A DNA stretch of 64,000 bases from Jackrogersella multiformis (GCA_902806575.1 CADCXD010000002.1:3348001-3412000), one strand, 5' to 3'. Shown: positions 44,401 through 57,300, counted from the first letter of the stretch. Notes: generated by a model from the sequence alone, not told the origin. Made by a program: numbers and translations.

Positions 44401-47113
44401 CTGGATTAGGTAGCCGCCTGCAGTGAATCTGGCCGGTAGCGAGCTAATATCGTAGTGCGGTAAACCAATATGGTCCGCGCAGCGCACGATTTATACTGGT
44501 AAGTTAGGACTTAGATGCTCGCAGAACATTAACAGAGTTTCTTAAGTTAAACCCGTAGCGGCAGAGAGAAGAATTGTGTGTTTCCTACCTAGGCTCGATG
44601 AGGGCTTGGGTGAGTGGGTAATAGCTTCAACCATTGGGGTGTAGTGTATTGATTCCTTTCAACCATCACGACACTCAGCAAGCCGATTGCTCTAGCTGCC
44701 TACCTAGTGTAGGTACCCTAGCTAGAATCTACGCCCCTTGCCTCAAAAGAGACCCCTGATTTTCCAGGGTACTACATAGTATGTCGGACGGTCAAGTTGG
44801 ACGTTATGATTGGCCGCTTTCAGGAAGAATGAATAAGGTGTATCTGCAAGTACCAGAATTCTGTATAAAGTACCGCGGTATGTAGATACATTACATTACA
44901 TTACATTACTTGGTCGGTATACAGTAATAGTTCGAGTTACATACTGTATATTGTATGTCTGTGTACGAATCACACCGCGTCCGCCCAAGAGCTCACATAA
45001 ACTTGGATAGCTGTCAAGGATATATCAAGCGTTACGACAATCGGTACTATATTTGGAGAGTCTTTTCTAGGGTTGCCACATTGTTGATTAATAGAAAAAG
45101 CAAGAAAGTAAGTACTGTCTGTATAAGAAAGAAAGAAAGAAAGAAAGAAGGTGTTCGCAAGTGGATTTAGCTAGTAATCGTTAGCAATTATCGTAGGACC
45201 TGTCCGGCTATTGCTACCTAGTTACACTTCTCAAAAAAGGGTGGGCGGAGTACCGTGGTGAGTTCCCTCGACACCTGGACGAATTCGAGAGAGGGAGAGA
45301 GACAAGCGAAAAAAAACTTGAAAGATATCTTCCGGATACCTCCGTAAAGAATAAGTCAGTCGAACGATGACCCCACGACCGACTGGGCCAGCAGGGCTAC
45401 AATGCTAGATATGTAGGTATGTATATGCGACAGGTAATAATTAATTACCTAGAGGTAGGTATCTATCAGAAAGACTGAAGGCGCAAGAAGCTTGATCTTC
45501 TACTTACCTACATAGGTAGCTACCGATATGTGTAGGCTGCTAGGTATGTAAGAAAGACATAAGCGTACTAGCACTGACTAGTACTTACATAGTAGATATT
45601 GTAGAGGTAGTATGGACAAACAATTCGAGCATCCCGAAAATATGGGTGAGATGATCAGAGCTTGGGATCCTTGCGACTTGCGATCTTCCCATCTTCCCAT
45701 CTCGAGTCCCTTGCCCTGACAGCGGTTCTTCTTATTTTAGTCTTTAGAATTCTGACTCCCGACTCCGCAAGTGGCTTTCGCTTACCGGGACCAGTGGAAC
45801 GGGAGTCATAAAAAACTTTGGGTTAAGAATCCTGTCAGCATAAGTGTAGGCTACCTAGGTACTCTAATAAGACCTTGTCTACCTTAGGTAGGTATCTGTT
45901 ATGTTATATAATGATACCAGGTAGGTAACGACAGAGTGATGGGACGGGCGGGACGGGACTCGACTCGACTCGACTTGACTCTTTTCTCTGCGGGTGAGAG
46001 TTTGACTACCAGGTACGGGTGTGCATATCCTTGACGACAATCCAGACGCCACCTCATCCTGCAGAATGCGGGCGGTGGGTGTGGCGAGCGCCAGATCACC
46101 CCAATGTGTCGGATTGCATTCGCCCAGTTCGGTTTGTCATCCAGCTGGTGTCCTTATTTTCCTCTGTTTGTAATACACACGATACATATGGAAGAAGTTT
46201 GATGGCATCCTAGAATGGAAAGGAAAGATGGTGGCCTTCCATTCATACATGCTCCTCTCCTATTCTAGAACCACAACCATCCATCCATCCATACGCGACA
46301 CCACACACGCGCGCACACCACACCCACACCCACGCCCACGCCCACCTACCTACCTAGGTACCCACCCACTCACTCACCTACCTAGCTTCCTAGGTACTCT
46401 ACCTACACACATGCACGCAATGGATACTGCGTGCGCGTCCACTGCTTTGCAAGATCATGGCAGCATGGTCCCAGGTGCCAGGATAGTGAAGGGATGCCAC
46501 CTCAATCGATTTAGGGACCTCATGCTGTCAATTATTTAAGTTCCAATGGTATGGCAAGATGGTGGCCGGCGTGCTCGATGTTGTTAAAGTCTGAAATTGA
46601 TGATACCTATTGGAACCTGGAAGCAAACCTGGTGCCTACACGTGTAGGTACCTTATATATACCTATACATGTAGGTACCTAGGTAGGCTAGGTAAGCTAG
46701 GTAGTACCTACATACCTAGGTAATGTATGTAGATGCCTACTACATATATGTACCTACCTAGGTAAGTAGTAAGTCTTCCGGATTAAACGATCAAGATTAA
46801 ACTTTTGCAAGGGTCGACGATCTTTAACTTTGATCGAATTCGCCGTGACATCGTGACACTGTGACACTGGAGCACTGTGACACTGTTACGGCGACAGGGC
46901 GGATAAGATAAGCTAAAACATCCATTGAATCGGTAGGTGGGATGTGTGGAGCAAATTGAAAGCTCCGGTCGATCATATACTAGAAGCATTAGTACATAAA
47001 TGGACTAGGGTGTTAATTAGTCACCTATCATAGATAAGTAGAGTACATAATAATATAGAATCCAACACTTTTTGGAGTTTGAACAAAATACAACAACAGC
47101 AGCAATGGTGTAA
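38440..47113. other. 8.7-kb gene-poor region rich in ACCTAGGT motifs
   Basis: Between the divergent MED15 and aminopeptidase starts I find no gene I can support. The first ~1.2 kb (to about 39650) may be MED15 leader or promoter. ACCTAGGT clusters are frequent at 40065, 40160, 40255, 40550-40570, 40665-40685, 40775-40795, 41190-41245, 42170-42260, 42420-42480 and 46340-46770. A 228-bp MITE-like element lies at 40940-41167. Simple repeats include GATAAG (38190-38225), GA (41380-41396), CATTA (44885-44908), GAAA (45128-45150) and GACTC (45956-45980). The stretch 43032-45852 lacks perfect ACCTAGGT. Confidence 0.7.
40931..41176. mobile_element. MITE-like non-autonomous DNA transposon with flanking duplication
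   Basis: GCGTCACTGGAAGCCGCGCA at 40944-40963 is repeated perfectly in inverse orientation at 41142-41161. Directly outside lie identical 9-bp sequences GCCTACCAG at 40931-40939 and 41168-41176, so the element proper is 40940-41167 (228 bp). The interior is AT-rich, with runs of A and T, and has no coding frame. Terminal inverted repeats with a short direct duplication are the structure of a cut-and-paste DNA transposon relic. A 9-bp duplication would suit Mutator-like elements, but the superfamily is inference. No second copy was noticed in the window. Confidence 0.8.
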
Positions 47114-48864
47114 ATGAATGCCAAATTCACTTTACGCCTTCGTCCGATATCCCTCCGCAACGTTCCATCTCCCCTCTCGAATCGACCTCTAATTAAGTAC
47201 TGGTTCAGCTCTACCACCTACAGAATGGCACCACCTAAGTCCGCCCTAGACTTCTTAGACTTCGTCAATGCCTCTCCCACGCGTATGATCACCGACTTTC
47301 TCTGCCGTATAACTATCGTATGACCCAACCTCGACTAACGGCCCTCGCCTTTAGCTTATCATGCGGTTCAATCCTCCATAGAGCGGCTAGAGAAATCCGG
47401 GTTCTCATCTATCAAAGAGCGGGACAACTGGTCCTCGACTCTCCGACCTGGCGGTAAATATTACATGACCCGGAATAGCTCAACCATCGTAGCCTTTGCA
47501 ATCGGTGCTAAATGGAAGCCTGGAAACCCAATTGCCATGCTCGGAGCCCACACGGATTCTCCTTGCCTGCGCATCAAACCTGTTAGCAAGAAGAGTGGTG
47601 TTGGATTCATGCAGGTCGGCGTCGAGACGTATGGAGGTGGAATTTGGCATAGTTGGTTCGACAGAGACCTTTCCATCGCCGGCCGTGTCTTGGTCAAGGA
47701 CGGAAAGGGGAACTTTGCTCAGAAGCTAGTCAAGGTTGACCGTCCCATCATTCGCATCCCTACCCTCGCTATACATCTGGACCGGTCGTCTGAGTTTAAC
47801 CCCAACAAAGAGACCGAGCTATTTCCAATTGCTGGCATGGTGGCTGCCGAGCTGAACAGGACCGGCCAGAGTGACTCATCCAAGACAACCGGTTCGGAGG
47901 CCAGCCCAGAGGAAACCTTCCAGCCACTTAAGGAAATCACCGAGCGCCACCACCCGTACATTATCGAGCTAATTGCTGAGCACGCGGGGGTAAAGGTCTC
48001 TGACGTTGTCGATTTCGAGATGGTGCTTTACGATGTCCAGAAATCCTGTCTTGGCGGTTTGAACGAGGAATTCATTTATTCGGCGAGGCTCGATAACCTA
48101 GAAATGACTTACTGCAGCGTGATGGGACTGATAGAGTCGATTACATCTGTTAGCCTCGACAATGAGACTAGCATCCGCTTGGTCACCTGTTTCGATCATG
48201 AGGAGATTGGCTCGACTTCGGCCCAAGGCGCAAATTCAGATCTCCTGCCCGCTGTTGTCCGCCGGTTGTCCATCCTTGCTGGCGGTCGTCATGGGGACTC
48301 GGCGTCCGACAAATCTTGGGAGCACGTCAGCTCGGATCCTGACATCGACCTGTCAACCGCTTTTGAGCAGACGATGGCGGCATCCTTTCTTGTCTCGGCC
48401 GATATGGCCCACTCGGTTCATCCCAACTATGTGGGCAAATACGAGTCAAATCACCAGCCAGAAATGAATAAGGGTAAGTCTAATGCCTCTTTAGAAGTAT
48501 GAATATCAACTAAGTGCCAACTCTAACTTTGAACCGTCTGAAAGGCACTGTCATCAAGATTAACGCCAACCAGCGTTACGCCACCAACTCACCTGGCATT
48601 GTCCTGTTACAAGAGGTGGCAAAGAGGGCAGGTGTTCCCTTGCAGCTGTTTGTCGTCAGGAACGATTCGTCTTGTGGCAGCACAATCGGGCCTATGCTCT
48701 CTGCTAAACTAGGCGTGCGTACTTTGGATTTGGGAAACCCGCAGCTGAGCATGCACAGCATTCGTGAGACGGGCGGGACCTACGACGTTGACCACGCGAT
48801 TAAGCTATTCAATGCTTATCTGTCGCAGTACTCGAAACTCGAGTCTAAAATCTTTGTTGATTAA
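47114..48864 (+). CDS. APE4: Aspartyl aminopeptidase (M18 metallopeptidase)
   Basis: Three exons: 47114-47282, 47355-48473 and 48545-48864, giving 535 residues. M18 zinc-site motifs are clear: GAHTDSPCLRIKP (~121-133), CFDHEEIGSTSAQGA and SADMAHSVHPNY; the C-terminus has RNDSSCGSTIGPML. Family knowledge: the enzyme removes N-terminal Asp/Glu from peptides and forms a dodecamer; in yeast it is cytosolic and partly delivered to the vacuole. Two in-frame starts exist. ATG 47114 adds 37 residues rich in Arg and Ser with no acidic residue (possible mitochondrial presequence). ATG 47225 gives MAPPKSALDFLDFVNASPT and a standard 498-residue enzyme. I annotate the longer one, but the shorter is equally plausible. 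Confidence 0.93.
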
Positions 48865-49466
48865 GCTACATATTGGTACTTGCGATATACCTAGGTATTC
48901 TAGGCGAGTCATCCATCTGAAATAGAACAGGGCAAGGTCGATATTCTATAAGATTGGAGCCTACAGTAGATATAGACTAAGTAGGTAGCTACGACGAATA
49001 CGGGAAACGAATATTGGTAAACAATCACAGAGAAAGTGATGCTTGACTTGGTAGTCCAAGATCAAGAGTTCCACTAGCCCTATGTGTAATTTTAAGTGCA
49101 GCCTCTTCGAACTTTCATACCATCCCATCTTCTAGTTAAACATGATAAGATGACATCATGAATCTAAGATGTGAGTATTTGACTTGTTTAAATAAAATAA
49201 CAAAATCAGCCAAGCAGCGTCTTTCATTGTTCCCTATATAAATACTACGAACATCTCCCTCAAGCAGGACTCTCTAGACTTTCTTCCTTTTGACATCAGG
49301 TCTTAGATCTATCATCCTCTGAGGTTGTTTACCATAGGAACAAATACCTCACCTCCTCTCAAACATAGTCGTTTCAGTTTCCCTTCTTTCTCCTCTGTTA
49401 GCTGTTAGGTGTCTGAGAGAAGAAGTCGTCTAGCTACCTAGCTACCGAGTCAGCCAAGCAACAACC
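48865..49466. other. Intergenic region upstream of the Cys-rich orphan gene
   Basis: 602 bp, no gene seen. It holds the aminopeptidase 3' UTR and, from about 49240, a pyrimidine-rich stretch probably representing the promoter and leader of the next gene. Confidence 0.55.
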
Positions 49467-50078
49467 ATGGCCGGAAACGACCAGAACGCGAGTAACGTCC
49501 CATGGGTGCGCCCAACCATAAGAAACCATCCGGGTTGTCATTCACCGGAGAGACTGCCGTCGCGCTCGATGTCTAGTAGTTTAGGGCTAGGCAATTGCAA
49601 GAGACAGTGTGATCTCATCTGGCTGCTCGACGTGTGCCTTATTAAGATGCCAAGAGCAGCGGTCTCGGGCCGCCGATGGGAGATTGACGACTGCGAGTAC
49701 GAGTACCGCGACTGCGCGAACCCTACCATCACCGGCTTGTACCCGCGAGACTGTGTGCTCGTCCACCCATCCACGACGACGAAGGACATGCTCCCCTTCC
49801 TGACGCACCCAAGAGCTTCCCCGCCCGGCTCGGTCATCCCGCGCTCCAAGAAACACGAGCCGGAGTGCTCGTTCTGCGGGTCCTCCCCTACGCTGCACGA
49901 CGTCCGTCGCCTGTGCCCCTTCCACATGTACTACCTGTTGAGATGCCGGAAGATAAAAGTCATGCGCGCAGCAGCCAAGTTCCTGGACAAGACTACCGGA
50001 CTCTTCCACTACAAGGGGCCCAGGCACCTGAAGCAGTGTCGCGAGCTTCTATTCCGCTGCGCCATTGGGCCGGAGTAG
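49467..50078 (+). CDS. Unrecognised Cys-rich protein with CxxC..CPFH motif
   Basis: Single exon, 203 residues, ATG in good context (CAACCATGG). It contains 13 Cys. The clearest motif is ECSFCGSS, followed twelve residues later by RRLCPFH. This is a C-x2-C-x12-C-x2-H arrangement that could bind one zinc ion. Ahead of it are CEYEYRDCANPTITGLY and other Cys pairs; after it comes a basic helical tail (RCRKIKVMRAAAKFLDK). No signal peptide or membrane span is obvious. Codon use is GC-rich, in contrast with the AT-rich surroundings, supporting coding. I know no family for it. Alternative: an intron could be hidden in the irregular N-terminal third. Confidence 0.7.
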   Translation: MAGNDQNASNVPWVRPTIRNHPGCHSPERLPSRSMSSSLGLGNCKRQCDLIWLLDVCLIKMPRAAVSGRRWEIDDCEYEYRDCANPTITGLYPRDCVLVHPSTTTKDMLPFLTHPRASPPGSVIPRSKKHEPECSFCGSSPTLHDVRRLCPFHMYYLLRCRKIKVMRAAAKFLDKTTGLFHYKGPRHLKQCRELLFRCAIGPE

Positions 50079-51049
50079 GAAATATACTTGAGATTTCGGG
50101 ATAATCGCTACAGGGATGAGAAACGGATAGGCCCGGCGGGCCCTCCAAAATAGGGAGAGAGATATCACTCACCATAGATATAGACCGACGTCTATCCTTG
50201 ATATAGGTTATGTTGCCAACTTACATGAGTTTCTGATTCGGATACCGACCTGTACAATTTATTACGATTAACGGATGAGAGATCTTAGAGGCCCGTTTTT
50301 ATCTGGAGGTCTATTATTGTCGAGGTAACTGCTAGGCTTTTAAGGACATATATAAGTATTGGCGATTATGTCTTATTAGGTACCTATAGCTTGCATTGAT
50401 GTATTGATACCTAATTAACAAATTAAATAAATGATCCTTGTGATATAAAGGGCAGAACGTCACTTGGCTAATGAACATTGGGTTGTAAATTATTATTGCT
50501 CGACTTATCCTCCTGTAAATATGTCCTGTAGGGAGATGCTATGTCCAAATAGGATTTGTTAAGATCATAAACGCTATAGTTATCTATAACAAGACCTTAG
50601 TACAGTACCTTGAAGGAGTTGATATTAATCTAAAGGAAGCTATGCATGCAAACAAGACGTAAATAATCAGTAGGTATGTATCTTCTAGAAATAAACCTAG
50701 TCACTAGTTGCACATGTGAATAGGAAGTTATCCGACCGGGGTTGGAAAGGAAAGGGGGGGAAGTAGACTAAATAATACAAAAGGGGTGGGGGTGATAGCA
50801 TAGGTAGCACGGTTTTATATTTCACTTCAGGACACACATTTTGGCTACTCGGAGCAGGTTGAATTGATTCCTGCTTCTCTTTTTTATTCACTTCTCAACG
50901 GGCATCTCGCCATTGCTAGCACTAAACCCTACGTTTATCTATAGGTAGCCAACAAAATCGTGATTGGTATAGTTGAGCCCAACTCCTGTTTATGCAATTA
51001 TAGAGGACTACCCTCGCGACAGGCTATCTCTTCCCCGTCGCCGTGTAAA
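50079..51049. other. Intergenic region between convergent genes
   Basis: 971 bp, AT-rich, no supported gene. It lies between the Cys-rich orphan (plus) and LOS1 (minus) and should contain both 3' UTRs. No ACCTAGGT motif was seen. Confidence 0.55.
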
Positions 51050-54000
51050 TCATCTCGAGTTATTCAATAGACCATGTAAGTATTTCGAAAAGGATTTCTT
51101 GTCCGTTGACGTGGTCATAGCCCGCAGGAAATCGTTTCCGTCGATGCCAAGGCCGGGGAAAAGGGTGGACTGAAGATGTTGCAGGAATATTTCTCCTGTC
51201 TTCAGGTATATGGCCTGCTCTAGCCCGGCGATCTCGTGAAGGACCTGCTTAGCCTGGGCGTCCGAAGACGGGTTAAATTGCGGGTCACGTAGGACCTCCC
51301 AGCACACGGAATGAAACCTATCGATGAGGAATTGATCGAAACCGGGAATGACAGGCGATGGAGACCCAGCAGGGGCTGATGGATTTGCTGAGATATTACC
51401 TATGTCCGGGCCACCCCAAACACCAGCCATCTTCGCAAGCAACCCGAAGGATAGCCGACTTGCTGGGAGGTTTCCCGAACTAGGGCCAGTATCCCTAGCC
51501 AATGCTAGGATGGAGTTGATTAGGGATTCGAAAAAGCCCTGGTTTGCTTCTGACACAAGAACTCCCGCGAGGTCGTTGTTTAAAATGACACCGATAAATG
51601 TCAGATACTCACGACGGAGCTCAGCAAGTTGAATTTCGTCATCAGTGCCGCTGATTGGCTCCGAAAGACCGCCGAAGACCCTTTGCAACAAGGGTGTCAG
51701 CAGTTGATTGAGCACCTCGTAGATTTCCGTCTTAAACCCATAGACAACCTGGTCAAGGAGGCGAAGGAACATAGCCATCTCATCCTTTGACGAACTTCTG
51801 GACAAAAGGCCATCAATCCACTGAGGGAGCTGCGGAAGCACAGCTGACCCCAACACGCCTAATAGACGTGAAAAGGCTGATCTGCAAGCGGTGCGGATCT
51901 CAGAGGAGCTGTTAAGCTCGCTAAGTGCAATCAAGATAGCCTCGGCGGCACGCGCAAACTCGTCAGATAGTGCCTTTGCTGGCGGTGGTCGTTGATTCGC
52001 GGAATTCGCACCAGGTGCCCAGTCCGAAAAGCCATGAGCTAGCGTACCAAGAGCCATTATAATGTGATGAATCTGGACCAAAGCCTGAGCATCACCAGCC
52101 CTGGCTCGCGGTAGGTGCTGTTCCATGTCTGTGAACAGAGGGCCCATAACCGAGCGAGCATATAGAGCTTGCTTTTCGACGGGAGTCGAGGCGGTAGATG
52201 AGATACATCCGATCGCTTCGAAGAGATAAAGCTGGCTCGCAAAAACGGCATCTGCAGAGTTGTCCGTTTGGTCAGAAGACATATCGTCGTCAGCATCATC
52301 CCCTGGAACCTCCGCATGGATGGGGAGAAGATCCCCGATAGATTGGATGACCGTTTCTGCTACATTGCCCACTTGCGCCCTAAGATGCTTTACGAACCGG
52401 TGAAATAGGTACCACGAACGCGTGCGAATCCTGACATGGCCGTGATGTACGAGGCGAACGAAATTCTCGAGAACCTGACCAATTAGTGTAGTATGACTCT
52501 CGAAAAAGGCGCAGTAACGGACACAGATCTCCATATAATGCAATAGAACTGCCGGATGCGGGAAATTTGCGATTCCTGGTCAAACGGTGGTTAGTATAGT
52601 AACTTGCTCAAGCATTGCCAATAATTTGACATACCCGACTGTACCATTTTGGTCATCATCGCCACAAGCCTCTCCGATGCAACCGGTGAGGCTTGGTTCT
52701 TGGCGCCTAGCCCTTGATTAGGCATCGCAAGCTCGCCAAATAGATACATCTCATGTAGAGCTAAGTCGACATCTCTCCAATCTATCTGGGACCCTTGCTC
52801 GTCTAGTGTCTGGAAAGTGTTCGCAACGAGATTGGATAGGACTTCGACGTAGAGGTTCTGATCAACGACCGCTACGGTCTTCTGGAGAACCTGAAGTCTC
52901 TTCCTCAGCTCCTGGAACTCTGCCTCGTCCGTCTGCTCATCTTCACTTCCCCACGACGATGTCTCATCATAGCGCATCTTCATTATGATGGCGTTCAAGA
53001 CGGGCGGCAGTGTCTCGGAGAAAGATGGCGGGAGTTCGGGGAGCTTTCGGAAATAGGCCAATACATCAGTCAGGGAGGGAATGACTGTGGAACAGATTTC
53101 GTCGTATTCATCAGAGAAGAATCGTAACAGTAGCGGTATGAAATCGTGCAGCAGCTGGTTTGATTTGGCTCTGGTAGCATCATCGGTCGAACGGTCTTCC
53201 AAAACTCGAACGATATCGGCCATAACTGTGTTGACAAGTTTGGCCACAGCTTCGGCCAGATCAGTGTCATACTGAGGAGTTCCTTTGAATTCATTCAACG
53301 GAGGACTAGTGATGAGCTGGGATACGATGTTCTGTAGGTTAAGGAACGATATCATCTCGGTCTTGTCAGATGGGCGCATCTTCTTGCCGACGATCTCGGT
53401 AAAGGCCTCGACGGCAGCATCTCGAACTTTGTCATCACCACCGGAGTCGTTGGAGCGGCCGACAAATGGGAGGATCAAGCTCAGCATAGCGTCATTGATG
53501 ATAAGAGATATATCGATCCAACTGACCCATTTCCCAATAACCTTGAGGGTCATCTCGACTATGCCATCGTTCTGGTTTCCGTACTGCGCGAGAAGATCCT
53601 GCCAGGACTGGGCCACCTTTCCGACGTCGCGTGCCCGCATCAGATCCTTGAGCTCGGTATGGCTGCGAGCCTGGTTATCCTGGCGTACAAGCAGGACGTC
53701 GGCAATCTCGTCGTGGATAGAGCCGAGGATGCGTAGATAGAGGATGACACCGGGGACATTATCGCGCTGGGCACTTCCGGGGAGAATTGTTAGGGCAAGG
53801 AAATCATCGATGAAGGTTTCCCAGGCCTGCTTGTATAAAGAAACAAAGAGCAAAGTGAGAGTCTGGGTGAGTTTGTTCTGCAAGCTAGAGGAGTCTACCT
53901 GAGCCGGCTGGCTGGTGCCGTAGGTAGATCGCACGTAGCCTAGGAGGGCATCTCGAAGGCCGACCAAGCTTTGGGTATCTAGCGACTGTATGTGGATGGC

Positions 54001-54356
54001 ATTATTGACTATCTCGAGGCTGACAAGTCGAACTACTTCGGAAGATCTTGGGGTTCTGGTGAAGAGACCGACGCAAACCTGCCATGCTTGGGGATCGGTA
54101 CGTAACTGGTGCAGGTAATCGAAGGCTTGAGCTTTCAGGGTTTGGTCGGAGGTAGGATTCCACGCAATCTCGATGGCATTCTCGATCTATATTATATGAA
54201 GGGTTGAAGTCGGTTAGTTATCACCCCAGGTACTCGCTGTAAAGATGCAGACGCAGACGCAGATGCAGAGATGCAGAGATGCGAAGGTGCGGATGAGGAT
54301 GCGGTAAAGATTCTATAAATAGGTAGGGAATGATAATGGTCTACCTGAGATTCCAT
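51050..54356 (-). CDS. LOS1: Exportin-T (tRNA exportin Los1)
   Basis: Three exons on the minus strand: 54356-54345 (12 nt, encoding MESQ), 54186-52635 and 52575-51050, giving 1029 residues, normal for the family. The N-terminus (IENAIEIAWNPTSDQTLKAQ) is the start of the importin-beta-like solenoid. It is followed by the exportin block RLVSLEIVNNAI and LVGLRDALLGYV, and by WETFIDDFLALT and LRILGSIHDEIADVL. The second junction restores SGIANFPHPAVLLHYMEIC, well conserved in Los1. Family knowledge: a karyopherin that carries mature tRNA through nuclear pores with Ran-GTP. The 12-nt first exon is supported by a GTAGAC donor and an ATATAG acceptor. Intron 1 (158 nt) carries GCAGAC/GCAGAT repeats. 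Confidence 0.94.
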
Positions 54357-57300
54357 CTTGCTAAGATGCTGGACCCAAACCCTTCAACTTTGCCCAGAGG
54401 ATATCAAATATGGACGATAATCGACGATGCCGTAGTGATTGTAGATTCATGCAGCATGCTGCTTAACCATGGTCGAGACGAAAGAGGCTAAGAAAAAAAG
54501 AAGGTTGGTTGGTTGGTTTTTTGTTTTGTTTTTTTGAATTTTCTTTTAGAAAGAGGCTCTCACTGTTCAAGTTCAAGCTAGGTACTACTTCGTACCTATG
54601 CAAGAATGGTCTTAAAATAGAGCACGATGAGGCTTTGAGGACAAACAGCGATTGTTGTTGTTGACAGCGTGAAGGTTAATATCAAGGTTGTTCTGTATAA
54701 AGGAATTGGGTTGAATTTTTTAGGTTCGGTTTTGATAATATATGTGTAGGTAGGTATGTACGTATGTATTAATTCGGTCATAAAAACAGACGGTATTCAT
54801 TGTGCCTTGCCTTGTTCCGCATCCCACCTGCACAGAATGCTCATCTCCCCACCTACTCCATTTGGCGCTAAAAGTCATCCTACACTACACGTCAACTACC
54901 TAGGTACGGCTAGCTTTATCTAGGCAGGCGGTGAACTTTATCATGTACCTACCTAGGTAGGTAAGTAGTAGATGAGGCTATCGAGTAAAATGCATATAAG
55001 AAGGATATTCGTCTGGAATATCTAGAACTGCCGACCCTCTAATTCATATATACCTTACACTACCTAGGTAGGTAGACACACACCTACCTACCTACAACTT
55101 TTCTTCTATTACCAATCTTAATATTCTACCTAAGTAGGTAGACCAACAAAGCTCAACAGCTGTTCAACCTCACGTACCTAGGTAGCTTTATACCAATGAT
55201 ACACTCGCAATAATGTTTCCATGATATACCGTCATTCGAATCTAGTCCTGTGAGCATTAGTCGAGTTAGCTTATTGCTTAGGTACCTTCAAGTTTGCATT
55301 TGGCAGGGGAAACAAACTCATCATGACCGAACAACCGAACACAATGAAAAGAAAAGAAGAAGCAATTGCATATTCTAAATCCGGAGTCTATCACCCCATC
55401 ATTGGACCATCGTACCGAAGCAACGGCTAGGTTGAAGACGTGCCAAGGTTACCTCAACACGGACACAACTATGCGGTATGAATCGTTCCGAGTTTATGTG
55501 CGACCCATCTTGATAGCAGACGCTATTAGGCATCTGTAGCCAACCACGCGATACCCGCCTCGACCTATTAGATCTGATACTAACGTCTGGCCGGACCATG
55601 CAATTTGTATATCTCATCGGCAACCTTAGGAGCCATGATGCGGACAACTGGTGAACTATAAATATAGGTATCAGGTTAGCTCCCTCTCAGTTCTACACCA
55701 TCTGGACTATATCTCCTCCCTTTAAACCAGGTTCTAGTCATTATTCCAGTTCATCGGTCTTCGCTTTTCGGGCTCAAAGAAATGCTGTAAATAGATACCG
55801 AGTTTCAATTGCCGACCGCCGTTTATGCCAACTTGTTCGATTGTTCGATGTCTGCCTATCTTATCGAAGAGGCCAAAGAAGCGTGTTGTGACATCGATCC
55901 ATCACAGGCTGAAACTCGTCACAAGGCAAGGCTAGAATAACGATTCAATAGGTGTCTTCGGAACGTGACTTGAAATTCTCGGCGGGTCAGAGGGTTGGAA
56001 TTTCGAGAAAGCTCGCGGGTCGATGAACCTGTAAAGGCTTTCGTCGAGCTCTCCATGTCTCGATCCTGCTTGGTAGGTAATCTCGGCTCTCCAGCAACAG
56101 ACATCTTTCGGAGCAATGGAGGCCTCGAGTCTTGTCCGTCGCATTGAACAATTTGCCCCTAATGGAAATAGTACGAGCAATATGGTTCTTGTGTGAGCGC
56201 TCGTCAAGAAAACTGTAAATTGATTATAAGTTGCAGAAGACTGATTGCCATAGTTTTTCGGGCCAACGAAAGCCTCAGAAACAACAGCGATATCGATAGT
56301 TTCAAGAGCCGTGGCCGTCTCAACATCAAAGGCTACCGAATTCATATAACCCCAACAATCACGCACAGGATCAACTCTAACCAATTGACCAATGACATCG
56401 TTATTTATCGCTAACCAAAATTCGCGACGTTGACTCTTAGGAAGACCATGTCTTGATATATGTTTTTATTTAGGGATCTTATTTCGGCCTGATGTTGAAT
56501 TTGCAATTTTCGACATTGCTTCAGTGGCGCTTGGGAATTGACGGACTTGTCCCCGATTTGGACACTCTCACACGCAATGTTGCCTAGGCGATCGTTGACA
56601 GATTAGATTCTCACCTAACCACAGCTCAAAATTTGGGAATTCGTCAAAGCTTTGAGGGACCCAAGATCGATCATGTCGCCATGAAAAGAAGCTTGGCGTA
56701 CCTTGGTATTTGGAGAGGTGGGAACCACAAAACATATATGGAAGAAAATGGCTGTCTACCAATGAAAGGAAGAATTATCGACAACGGATAGACTATTCGG
56801 AAGGGAGGAAGTCTAAATTTGGAGATGAGAATATAATTAGACCGAGAGTTTGATTAGATTCCGGTCCCATTTTCCTTCATGATCCACTAACCACGCGTAG
56901 GAAAAGAAAGCTCATCCAAGAGCTGGGGGATGATCATCTACTATCTACTATGTAGACAAGTGACAAAAAGTCTGAGCACTTTGTAAGATTATACTACGTA
57001 TGTACGTATTACATAGTAGTAGTTCTCAATCACGTTTTTACGGAGCTTGCGGAGCACATGTCGATTCTAATTAAAGCCAAGAAAACGGTTCGGTCAGCAA
57101 AGACTCACCGGTTCCAATCTAAGGATTACAATGGATGTAGATCAAAGAAACATGACGACACTTACATACATAGTATGTACATAGAAATTTATGGATTCCC
57201 CCTTAATATATTTATTTGGGCCGTGACGCCTTTGAAATCCGCCAGCCGCTGTAGGCGTTGGACATCACTCTCTCGCTTATTAGCCGGAAGAAAAGCTTGA

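Noticed and set aside
44955..45170. 71-codon open frame ending in a Lys/Glu run
   Set aside because: The end is a GAAA microsatellite and the rest shows no protein character.
49538..50027. Two long minus-strand frames opposite the Cys-rich orphan
   Set aside because: GC-rich shadow frames. The plus-strand frame has a good start context and regular Cys pairs.
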